Of a DNA stretch of 64,000 nucleotides, positions 33,416-44,096 are shown one piece after another. Source of the stretch: Punica granatum (lineage: Eukaryota > Streptophyta > Magnoliopsida > Myrtales > Lythraceae); contig NC_045129.1 of the NCBI RefSeq assembly GCF_007655135.1, positions 35,403,122-35,467,121 of the forward strand, given 5' to 3'. The position numbers were made by a program, and so were the translations under genes. Within the stretch, counting starts at the first letter, position 1, and every line of letters starts with the position of its first letter. A model generated the notes under the pieces. That model was not told the DNA's origin. It searched no databases and worked only from the letters and a program-made list of their open reading frames with translations.

Positions 33416-35370
33416 ACAAAATAAGAGAAGGGATCCATTAAAGGCCTATTTTTAGACAAAGTTAACAACAATAAAAATGCAGAACATGTTACGTCAATCC
33501 TAATTCTAAATAAATCAAAAGTGTGCATATATATTACAAAACAAAAATGAACAGCCGGGGAAAAACAGCCAGAATTCAATCGGGATCGATGCGAACTGTC
33601 GGATTGGGAGAATATATATATATAGAGAGTTTACTGATATGATTCTGTGTCACTATAGCACAGAATCATATTAAAATTTCTCATATATATACCGTGTTGT
33701 TGTCATGAAATCTTGCAGGGCGTTTACATCAACATCAAATTATATTGTTCAAATGGTCACAATCAAAATTAATTTCCAGAATTCACCCCCAAAAAGAATT
33801 AATTTCCAGAATGCACTAATCTTTCCAAATTAACATTCAAAGGTTTAAGCCATTTTTCTTTGGAAGCGTTTAGCAAGTTGAGACTGTACCATCGCATGTC
33901 TTTTCAGAAATTTAATTACAAGAATTCTTTCACGTGTTGTCCATGTCCGTTCAATCAATTAAGCAAAACTAAACCTTAAAATAATGCATTGATGTATGAT
34001 TTCACCTATCAATCAAAAGATTACAAATGCGATATTTTTACTCTTTTATTAATTCTTAAAATTTATATTTCTTTATACTAATCCCATAAACTTCCCTTAT
34101 AATTGAAAATAAAAATATCATCTTGCTATTCACCCAAAAAAAAAAGAAGATATCATCTTGCTACTAATATATAAAAGTGTATATTGTTATCTTCTTTGAA
34201 TATGTCATCTTTTCTTTTTGATTTATTTCTTTAGATGTTTTGTTCTTTCCTCTCTTTTTTTTCTTCGTTGGGTTTTATGCTCCTTTTTTTTTCTCCATTC
34301 AAAAGATTTTGCTTTGCCACCAAGTTTACGCCGACTATATTGCGGCCATGCACCAACTCTAACACGCATTTGACAAATATTGTAATATATATATATGTGT
34401 GTGTGTATATACATACTTCCTCTTTTCCTCTGGAAAATTCAAGTTCTAGAAATATATATATAACTAGTGAAGAATTTTCTAAGTGATTAATTATAAAAAC
34501 ATTTGTGCTATGAATGTGCCAATATCCATCGCCTCGTGAACGAATAGGAGGCGGAATCAGATTTAGATTTGGTTCGTACATTATTGACGATTGACGAGGC
34601 CCAAGGAAACTTGACCTCTTGGATACTTCCTACAGTTTTTGTCTTAACCCTGGAAGGCCAACGTCTTGGATTTTTCGTATATAGGAGGTCGACGACTCGA
34701 AACTTGGTCGAAAGGATATACGAAGAGTCAGTAGGCTCAAAACTCTTCCGAAAAAAATAAATAGTCAGCGGTGAAACTCTGTGAAAAGATAATAGATAAT
34801 AAAGTAGTGCCGTTTCTTGTATCGAGTTATGTCTCTACCAATCTATACTAAGGAAAGAGGTAAACCTACGAGCACCTTGCCAAGAATATCAAACCCTGAT
34901 CGGCAAGAAACGAATGTCCTATTAGCCGAACAAGATATTTCACAAATGAAGTGTTGATGATTGAGTGGTAAGTAACTCCAATCCCTCTAAGGAGGAAAAA
35001 ACAATTTCGAATCTCGAAAAACGCACTTGTTAAAATGAAAAATAGCATTTTAATGCTCCATTCTCGAAATTATGAGAGTAAGGTCTCCCCAGTTTTGAGG
35101 ACCGAAAGATGATATTCCGGCCACAGTCGAGGATTCCGTCTTATAGTCGAAATCACATAAAATCCTCTTTCTTGGGCGGCAAATCAAGCTGCTTACATTC
35201 TTGGCCCAATCTCTGCGCTGCTTCCCTTGCATAGAAACCGATTCCCCATCTTAATTGGATCCAGCCCATTGTTGATCCGGCCCGAACACTTTGACAGGCC
35301 TGAGCTTGCCTCACTCGGCCCAACATGTGATTTGTTTTTTTTTTTTTGCAGTTCCGAGGGAGATCCATGA

Positions 35371-35904
35371 GCCTTGTCCGATAAAATATAAATTCTAATA
35401 ACTAATAAAGGAGTATGAGTAATACTCAAGCTGATAAGTGGTGGTACCCAAGTCATATATTAACCCATGTATTTTCCTTTTCTTTTCCGATGTGGGATTT
35501 ATCCCATTTTACTCCTCAACACCCGCCCTCACGTGCAATGTGTGATCTATTTTTGCCTACACGTTGTCACGTGCCCTTAAACACCTACCCTCAATAATTG
35601 ACCTCGAGCCGGGCTCATCTTTCGTGCTCGGGCGAGGGGGGACACTAACACGAAGCGCACTCTTGACTGCACTCGGACATACTGGGCCTAGCGTAGTGTG
35701 AGTCCATGCGCATACGCGCGTAGGCATGCGAAAGCGTAACCCGCTCTGATACCATATTAAATTTCCATTGGGCTTATACGGACCTAGACCCATTTCCACT
35801 TAAAAACTCAAGCTGATAAGTGGTGGTACCTAAGCCATATAGTAACCCATGTATTTTCTTTTTCTTTTCCGATGTGGGATTTATCCCATTTTACTCCTCA
35901 ACAT
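35371..35904 (-). mobile_element. TRIM element on the minus strand
   Basis: Two direct repeats (about 35428-35521 and 35808-35904) share about 95 bp that read TGTTGAGGAGTAAAATGGGA on the minus strand at their outer ends. On the minus strand the repeat at 35754-35904 is followed at about 35741-35753 by TGGTATCAGAGCG, a methionine-tRNA primer site. The purine-rich GTGAGGGCGGG lies just before the other repeat. The interior of about 230 bp has no ORF. The second LTR is truncated or diverged past the shared 95 bp. Confidence 0.8.
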
Positions 35905-36297
35905 TCCCCTTGATGTTCGTATTTCTCTAATTTTAATAATAAGCAAGCACACTTGCCCATTTTTAAGATTTATCTTTTTCATTTTTTGTTTACTAGACTC
36001 GTAAATGGAATACCTTATCTATATATATATAAGTAAAATTGACTCCCGCCAACATTTAATAGGGTTATAGTTAATAGGGTTAGAATTGTCAATTTGTTTC
36101 ATCTATTAATAATTTTTATAAAAATTTCTTATACAATTTTAAAATTTGGAAAAAAATACAAAAAGGAGTGTATCTATTTCCATTATTGATTTAATTGTAA
36201 AATCATATTTTGATTGTCGAGTTCATATATTCGTACTCTCTATATATAGTATAATACATTATTTAATGTATATAAGAGCAAACTCCTACAACTAATA

Positions 36298-36636
36298 TAA
36301 CCTAGAAAATTATTAATTAAGAAGTGATAATAAATGCAAAAATCACTTTTTAGATAGAATCTAATCTAATACATAGATTAATATATATATATATATATAA
36401 TTCATCTAATATTTTTAATACAAATGACAATGCATAATATCATAAATATGACAAATTTAAATTTTCAAACTAATATAATCTAAAAAATTAATTACTAAAA
36501 ACTGATAAAAGTAGAAATCGCTTTCTATATAAAATTTAATCCAATAAGTAGGCTAATATATATATATATATAATTCTCCTAAAAGTTTTTTTTATATAAG
36601 TGATAATGCATAACTTCATAAATATAACAATTTTAG
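36298..36636. repeat. Two-copy AT-rich tandem repeat, period about 180 bp
   Basis: Both copies contain AAAATTA..TTA, AATCGCTTT/AATCACTTTTTAGATA, an (AT)n run, TAATTC, and GATAATGCATAA..TCATAAATATGACAA-type text (36298-36462 and 36478-36636). Diverged by perhaps a quarter. Confidence 0.65.
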
Positions 36637-36712
36637 ATTAATATTGTAAGATTATCAACGTAATAATTCCTTAATTAAATCACTTAAAAACTAGTTTGGT
36701 TTGCAAAAATAT

Positions 36713-36766
36713 GAATAAATGATTAATTTGAAACTTACAAGTAAGTTTCAAATTAATCATTTATTC
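36713..36766. repeat. Perfect hairpin, 25-bp arms, 4-base loop
   Basis: The left arm 36713-36737 (starts GAATAAATGATTAATTTG) is exactly complementary to 36742-36766. The loop is CAAG. Confidence 0.95.
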
Positions 36767-37289
36767 TTATTAATAAGAAATGTTCTTGTTAAAATGTAAT
36801 TAATAATTCATAAAAAAATGATTACATGTATATGATAATGAATTCATACAACGAACAATATTGATTATACGAAACCGAACTAAGCGGACAAAGACTGAGT
36901 GCGTGGTTCTGTTCTATTCTAATCTTTTATCTTCATAACTTCTTTCGTTAGGACTAATATTTATCTCTGGAGTTGGAAATTTTGATTTCCATTGCCAGAG
37001 AAAATAAACGAACTTCTTCAATAATGCATGCGACGCTCTCAACAAAATTCTTCCGACATTTTTCTTTCGATCACTTGCTCTCGAGTAAAATTCCGTAAAC
37101 CGACACTGCACTAAATCCCATTTCTCGCCTCCGATCAATTATCAGTTGGTTGTGGGCCGTCGTCGCACGTACTGAATCAGTTCATAATTCATATTGCCAA
37201 CTACGCTACAACATTATTGCTTTGTCTCTGCCTTCCTCTTCTTCTCCGAACTGGCGCCAACTCAGGGCCGACCGGATCAGCACTGCGTT

Positions 37290-37531
37290 TCTTTCTCTCT
37301 CTCTCTCTCTCTAACCAATCAACACATTCTCTCTCTAACAACGACAGCGCTTAAGCTTAGCTAACAGATGGGAATGGAGATGACGGCGGAAGAGGCAAAT
37401 CGAAGCTTCTGCTGCTGAGACCAACACAGTCAAATCCAAACGCCTCTGCCTCAGCCTCCGTCTTCGTCTCCCCATGAGAATTTGAATTGAATCAGTCCTT
37501 CCCCTTTTCCTTTCCCCTTTTCCTTTCCCCT

Positions 37532-37569
<38 letters not shown>

Positions 37570-37647
37570 ATCCCCCCAAGTCAGAGGCTTTCTTCTTCTG
37601 ATCAAATCCACAGCCAATCATCTCATCGTCTTCCCCTGTTCAACTTG

Positions 37648-37681
<34 letters not shown>
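37290..37681 (+). promoter_or_regulatory. CT-rich leader of the carboxylesterase gene
   Basis: Three separate (CT)n runs lie at about 37294-37314, 37538-37566 and 37650-37677, the last ending five bases before the start codon. CT/GA runs in plant leaders are known binding sites of BPC/GAGA-binding proteins; that they act here is inference. No clear TATA was identified. Confidence 0.5.
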
Positions 37682-39831
37682 ATGGGGATGCCGAGCATAC
37701 TCGTGAAGCTTTACAGCATCTTCTTCAAGTACAGCCTCAAGCACAAGCTCCAGACCCTATCCCTCGCTCCGGCCGGTGATGATTCCTTTGGTGTCACTTC
37801 GCGGCTGGACGAGCCAGTTGCCCTGGCAAATCCATCATTCACCGATGGAATCGCCACCAAGGACATCCACATCGACCCCTTCTCCGCCCTCTCCCTCCGT
37901 CTCTTCCTCCCCGACACCGTCCTCCTCGCATCCTCCCCCGCCGACGCCCACCCAATTTCCGGTATGTTAGACTGTTCTTAAGCTCCCTTTTTTAGTTCGT
38001 GCCCTGTACTGATTGTATTGTATGCAGGAAAAAGCTTGAATTTTTTAAGGGGGACAGAGCGAGTCACTAGTGGGTTTAAGACCATAATTAATTAAAATTG
38101 CCTTTTGAAGTTGACAATCATCGAAAGTTTCTCTATTGAGGTGCGTTTCGTAAGCTCGGTTGCAGCTCGGAAGGAGCAAAGCAAGTTAGAGCAGAGGACA
38201 ATGATTAGAATCAGGCAGCTGAGTGAAATTGCCAGATAAAAAGTCTGTCATGTTGTGGAATTGCAGCAAACCTTATCACTGCTTTCTTTTTGGCAGACAG
38301 GACTTCATATGGGGGTTACTCTCCTCCGACGGGTAAGCACCAGAGGCGGCTGCCGCTGGTGATTCAGTTTCATGGTGGTGCGTTTGTTGGTGGGAGCAAT
38401 GACACGGTTGCAAACGATACCTTCTGCAAAAGAATCGCAAAACTATGTGATGTGATCGTGGTTGCAGTCGGATATAGGCTTGCACCTGAGCATAGGTATC
38501 CTGCAGCTTTCGAAGACGGGCTAAAGGCACTGAACTGGCTGGTCAAGCAAGCGAATTTGGTTGAGTGTAAAAATTCTATCGGGAGCGTGAGAACTGTCGG
38601 AGGAGGCGATGTTAAGAGATCGGGTGGTCAGAAGCGGATTTTTGATAGTCTTGGGGTGTCGACTGTCGAGCCTTGGCTGGCTGCTCATTGGGATCCTTCC
38701 AGGTACAATATGGTTTCTGCCCCATAGTCACTAGCATTGTTGTAATCTTATTCGACTTCAGTGAATGATTCATGTGCCAGTATCCAAAATGCAGTGCAAT
38801 TTTGAGTTATATGTCGAACTGCCAAGAAATATATTGACAGTTAAAGACTGTTCTCTTTTCTTGTTTGTATGTATCATACATAGATCTGGTTGTTTAGGAT
38901 CATGATATCATTTAGGCGTGCTGAAAGTTATGACTGTGGGAATGGCAGTCTTTCCACGCTTTTCTTTGAATTGTCTTTGTCGAATGACTATTGCATTTAC
39001 TGGATCATGGATTTCAAGGGGAGCATGAAATTTCATTTTAATTATTCCTTGATGTCCTGTTATACCTCTAAATAAATGTCATGTGATCAATTAGTGAGTT
39101 TTGCAACTCGAGTAGCATGCTGAATCTTTTGTGCAACCTTCGTTGCATGACATATATATATTAACTATAAGTGCATTACTATATGGGAGAATTAGGAACA
39201 TCTCACCACCGTGTCTTACGGTTTACATAGTTGTGGGCATCATGTTCTACAGTTTTGTTACCCGATACTAAAGTACTGGTCCATTGTCCTCCACAGGTGT
39301 GTCCTCCTCGGTGTTAGCTGTGGAGCAAACATTGCAGACTATGTGTCTCAGAAAGCTGTGGAGGCGGGCAGGTTTCATGAACCCGTCAAAGTGGTGGCAC
39401 AAGTCCTAATGTACCCTTTCTTTTTCGGGAGCGTCCCAACAAATTCTGAGGTTAAACTGGCAAACTCCTACTTGTACGATAAGTCTATATGCAAGATGGT
39501 TTGGAAACTATTCCTACCTTTGGAAGAACTCAACCTAGACCACCCTGCTGCTAACCCGCTCGTGCCTAGAAAGGTAGCCCTTAAATGCATGCCTCCTACA
39601 CTGACAGTAGTCGCTGAGAATGATATTATGCGGGACCGGGCCATTGCTTACTCGGAAGCACTCAGAAGAGTTAACGTCGATGCCCCGCTTCTCGATTATA
39701 AAGATGCAGTTCATGAGTTTGCTACTTTAGATTTGCTCCTTCAGACGCCTCAGGCTAAAGCCTGTGCTGAGGATATCGCCATCTGGGTTAAGAAGTACAT
39801 CTCACTCAGGGGAAACGAGCTTTCTTACTGA
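37682..39831 (+). CDS. CXE16: Carboxylesterase (CXE11/16 type), 3 exons
   Basis: Exons 37682-37961, 38297-38702 and 39297-39831 join in phase with GT-AG borders to give 406 aa. It is a plant alpha/beta-hydrolase of the class that includes the gibberellin receptor GID1 and hydrolyses small carboxyl esters. Oxyanion motif HGGAF at about residues 119-123 (usual HGGGF). Nucleophile in GVSCGAN (Ser236; usual GDSAGGN). Probable acid Asp338 (AENDIMRD) and His368 (DAVHEFA). The GVSCGANIADYV segment and the N-terminus MGMPSILVKLYSIFFKYSLK point to the CXE11/CXE16 branch. The triad is complete, so catalysis is likely; the substrate is unknown. Introns are 335 and 594 bp. The start is the first ATG after the CT tract; a second ATG is two codons on. 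Confidence 0.93.
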
Positions 39832-40075
39832 TACTGGAATATCAAGCGGGTGCATCTCAGGAAATAAAAGAAGAGAGCAAGGTCAATTTTGGCTCGAAGC
39901 TGAATCTCAGTGTTCGGAGAGTATTGTTCTTTTGTGGCCAGAGGCAACGAGCTCTCTTACTGATATCAGAATATCAAGCGGTGCATCGGAGGAAGGAAGA
40001 GAAGAAAATGAGATCAGTTTTGGACTTGAAGCTGAATATCAGTGTTCGAGAGAGTACTGTTCTTCTGTGGCCAGG
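39812..40075 (+). repeat. Tandem duplication over the CXE stop codon and 3' UTR
   Basis: Units 39812-39943 and 39944-40075 (period about 132 bp) are near copies. The first includes the last codons and stop of the carboxylesterase (AACGAGCTTTCTTACTGA). The second has AACGAGCTCTCTTACTGA, which is now non-coding. Both end with TGTGGCCAG. Confidence 0.9.
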
Positions 40076-41833
40076 TTATCTATGTATAAAGATATGTTCA
40101 TAGAGGTCAGGCAGTTAGATTTCGAGAATTTCCATTTATTATCTCTTTGTTCATTCATTTTCCTCTTCCTTCTGTAAATTACTAGAAATATGGAGCCCTA
40201 TCCGGTTTTTGTAGTATACTTTCATTCTGTTTTAGGGTTTTGAGATTGATTTCTGTTCATATTCATCATCTCCATATGAGATGTCTTGTATAGGATGAGC
40301 TGAAATGGAACAATATTGTGATTTTTCCTCTCATTCTGATCCTGAATGTTTTTTTTTTCTGCCTCCGGTTCCATCTGTTTCCATAGACGGTAATTTTCAC
40401 GGGGATTATCATCATTCTATGCTATAAAATCATCAGGAAAGCACCATTACGCTATTGCAAGTTGGAATTCTGAACCACTGCAGTTAAAAAATCGAAGTGC
40501 AACAAATAAAAGGAAAAAACCAGGTCTCCTGAACCAGTTCTGATGATGACAGGGCAAAGTTCATGAGCAGATAAAGATTTAAACAAAAGCCTGTATTTGC
40601 TACTTTTGCTGTTATTGACAGGAAACGGAAGGGCATAGTTTTTGGTGGATAATGCTTTATAGTCAAGTAGATGAACTCCTCGAATCTCAAATTTACTGAG
40701 CTGGAGATGTCAGAGGAGGTAAAAACTAATGCGAGAAAGCCGCAGCTGCAGGATTCTCGCTTTGGATGTTAGAGGTACGAACCCGATGCCATCTCCTTCT
40801 CCCTGTTTCTCTTAATACTGGCCTTTGCTTCAGTGCCAAGAATTGATAATTGAAGTCATCCAAGATCAGGCAAATGATCGCTTGGAATCTGAATGTTTAT
40901 GCGCATGCCTTTGATGTGCTCATCATATTAAATTCAGCAGCTTTGAAAAGTGAGTACATTAATCCGGAAAGAAATAAAAAAGTTCTCGTAAAAGTATTAC
41001 CTGACAACTGAGTAATGCTAATGTTATCTGTCAATCATTAGTCAGCAAAATCATTATTTGGAGAAAATAATTGACTCGGAATCGAGCTGCCAAGAATGAG
41101 CCTCCTGCGGAGTAATATCTTATTCATTGAATGCTCAAGTCTGTCTATACATATTTTCTGGAGGATAAAGTCGCCAAGAAAGGATTTCTGAAAGAGTCGG
41201 GATAAACATCTTGGATAATTCTTCCACTTTCTGAAGGTACGCAGGTTATTGTTGCATCCTGTTCAGGTAAGTTCATTCATTCGGACTTGTGTATAGCCCT
41301 CTGCTTCATGGTTGCTTGTCTCTTGCATTACAAGGACTTCACTTGTGTACCAAGCGGGAAAAGAAGTATTCTTGTCCTCCATATTTAAAGCCCGCATCTT
41401 CGAAGGGACCAAGGTATCTCAGGTTAATCTTTAGCCTCTGTACTATGATTCCCTACAGAAAAAAGACTTCGGGAGTAAGTATGCTAATTGTTAACGAACA
41501 AAGGACGTCTGTCTGTATATGACCTCTTTTTCCTGTCAATTTTAAAGTTTTACTGCTCTTGACTTATTCGCGATGGTGGTTACATGCATTGTTTCTATCA
41601 GATTACGATATATGTGAATATATAAATGCTTTACCACTCAATCATTAATTCTTCAACAAAACAGCATTTCTTTAATCTGCAAATGAACTGGCAGAATCTT
41701 TGCTGGAATTTGTATAAAGGGTAGTGTTTCTCTTTTGGGACTGCTGATCCTCTTTTTCTTTTGTGCCTTGTGCTTCCTCTCACTTTCATATATATGCAGT
41801 GCTATGCCCGCTTGAGGTTCCGAGGCGAAGAGG
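40076..41833. other. Intergenic between CXE and MYB, no gene
   Basis: Moderately AT-rich, no recognised exon or element. Probably the CXE 3' end and the MYB upstream region. Confidence 0.5.
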
Positions 41834-42688
41834 ATGGGAAGACAACCTTGCTGTGAGAAGGTCGGGTTGAGAAGAGGTCCGTGGACTATAGAAGAAGACC
41901 AGAAACTCGTCGACTTCATCCTTAAAAATGGCATACAGTGTTGGAGAGTTGTCCCTACGCTAGCCGGTATGCTCTACCTCTCGACCCTTTCGATTAATGT
42001 CATCATCAGGTTTTGTTACGTCCTCAGTAACTAGTCTTAATATATCGGTGAATGAAGGTCTGCTGAGATGTGGAAAGAGCTGCAGATTGAGGTGGATAAA
42101 TTATCTTAGGCCTGATCTTAAGAGAGGGGTGCTAACGGAGGCGGAGGAAGATCAGATTATTGAGCTTCATTCACGTCTGGGAAACAGGTTCTGTCCACCG
42201 ATGCTCACGATTCTTTTGAATTGTTATTTTAGTCAGAAGATGTGATATGTTCATTTGGGTCGTCATTTTACTTGAGCAGGTGGTCTAAGATCGCAGCACA
42301 CTTGCCCGGGCGAACGGACAATGAGATAAAGAATCATTGGAACACCAGAATCAAGAAAAGGCTGAAGCTCCTCGGGTTAGACCCCCAGACTCATGAGCCA
42401 ATCATCCACGATGAACGTCCCAGTAGAAAGGAAAATGCCTGGAATGCCGACATCTCGGTGAAAGATCAACAACCTATTCCAGGAAAAGAGGTTTGCAGGA
42501 CTCTTAAGACCGGAGCAAACCCGGACCCCAAAGATACCTGCTGTTCAAAATCCCTCACTCTGAAGATGGACGAATCGATGACACAGGAAAATTGCTTCCC
42601 GAACTTGATCGAGACCGCAGAATCCACCTTCTCATGGGATTCCTTGAGTGAACTAGAACAGATATTTCAGTACAGAAGCCATCGATGA
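41834..42688 (+). CDS. MYB40: R2R3-MYB transcription factor, MYB40-like, 3 exons
   Basis: Exons 41834-41966, 42058-42187 and 42280-42688 give 223 aa. The phases and both intron positions are standard for R2R3-MYBs. The N-terminus [20 protein letters not shown] is that of the family. R2 has tryptophans in GPWT, CWR and LRW; R3 in NRWSKIA and NHWNT, with the usual non-tryptophan first position. [14 protein letters not shown] and [15 protein letters not shown] resemble MYB40 and its relatives. [20 protein letters not shown] is the DNA-recognition end of R3. The C-terminus is short and acidic with a terminal [11 protein letters not shown] segment that could be an activation motif (inference). It is a nuclear DNA-binding regulator; targets cannot be inferred. 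Subgroup assignment is from memory. Confidence 0.92.
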
Positions 42689-44096
42689 GCTTCTCTGCAT
42701 GGACATTGTTAGGGTACGTGTACATGAAATCGATGGCCCTCTCCGTGCTTCCGCCTATCTCAGGTTTTTAACTCTTGTTTCATGCCCATCTTGATATAAA
42801 ACGTGAATGTCGCAAACAATTATCTTCAGTCTCGACAACCCGAAACGCAGTATGTCTCATTACAATACGTAGAGTCATCCCGATCCAATCGAACCGCGCC
42901 GATATGAGTACGACTTTGATCGGATGATCCAGTTGGGCCTCGTCGTTCGGCCCAAATATTATGGGCTTCAGATGATTCGGAAGGACGAAGGCCCAATTCA
43001 TTCTTTCAATCGAGGAATGAGGCAATCGTCAAAGAATTAAAAGTAACCATTTCTAAAAATCAATTAAAATTATGAGAATTTCCTGTCGAATTCGAAGTTA
43101 ACTCGAGTTCTTGTGCGGTAGAATTTCGGTGAAAGTCAAACTGAAATGCTGTACGAGGACCGCTACAAGTACTCCCAACATTGACCAAATGACATATATA
43201 CGTATCATTAATCACTCCAAAAAAAAAAGAGGCAGAAATTAAAGATAAAAGGGCAGCCCCCAATTATTGCAGACAAAAGCCGTTGCATGGTCAAATTTCT
43301 AACGTCCAAAAAAAAGGGGGAAGAAATATTCCATAAATAAGTAATCAAATTAAATAAATTAAATGTAATTAAAAAATAAAAATCAAAACAGACATCTCCC
43401 TCTCATTCATCGTCCTGAAATATATAACAGAACATGTCCCAATATAATTACGCCCACACCCCACATGGAATTAGACGTTAGGAGGCTTTTCTCTTCATTT
43501 CAAACTAATGGGACCCACGTGACAATTTCTTCTTTTCTTTTCTTTTCTTTTCTTTTTCTTGAGCATACCATTATCATTAAATTAAACATAAATGCATGGC
43601 GCATCTGATAATCTGCTTTTATAGGAGCGTGTCAAGTTCAGTGAAAGCACTTCGTGATAAGTCGAGCCGACCGATAGGACCGACAACACTCCCGCATTGC
43701 ATTATTCTCGAAAAAAATAACTACACCTTTTAAAGTTTGCATTTTTTGGGGGAAAATTACGTGAGAGAGCGGCCATTAACGTCGGAAATTGCAAATCTGA
43801 TGGAAAAGATGGATTAAATCCACGAATCTTTAAAAGGTTATATCTGAAATCTTTGCATTGCGCCCACCAAAAGAAGAGAAAAAGGCTTCCTTCCTTTTTC
43901 TCTGTTCCCTGCAGGCAGCACTCTCGCAGTCTCTTGATGCGGACCCATGACCGCGAGCTTCTCCTGATTCAAATTCGGGGCCCGGAGGAGCGGATTCTTA
44001 TCAGTCTCGAGCTCCAAGAAGAGTACGGAGAGGAGAGGTTGGTCTGAGGGTCTCATTGCTCTCTTGCTTTCCATTGCTATTGCGGAGTGAAGAAAG
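42689..44096. other. Intergenic between MYB and WVD2-like gene
   Basis: No gene. (TTTTC)n-type run at about 43526-43560. The last 250 bp are GC-richer and probably the leader of the next gene. Confidence 0.5.

Larger units (their letters stand above)
30948..35370. other. Gene-poor AT-rich interval with microsatellites
   Basis: No gene is supported. Contents: (TA)n at 31529-31553; (TTTTC)n at 31806-31858; a perfect 13-bp-arm hairpin at 33637-33671 (ATATGATTCTGTG, 9-base loop); and a SINE-like scrap at about 34945-35045. An 82-codon ORF at 32012-32260 has ordinary codon composition at its start (SYEERHGMVRPSLYN) but matches no family I know. The stretch 34560-34760 is GC-richer with no recognised function. 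Confidence 0.5.
35905..37289. other. AT-rich intergenic with tandem repeat
   Basis: No coding exon. Contains the 180-bp tandem repeat and the hairpin listed separately, then GC-richer DNA from about 36890 that is probably the upstream region of the carboxylesterase gene. Confidence 0.5.

Noticed and set aside
33182..33579. ORFs rich in serine-leucine (plus strand) and arginine-glutamate (minus strand)
   Set aside because: They are translations of the (CT)n microsatellite at 33322-33412 and have no domain outside it.
36713..36766. microRNA precursor
   Set aside because: The arms are perfectly paired with a 4-base loop and no flanking stem. Plant precursors have longer, bulged stems and larger loops.
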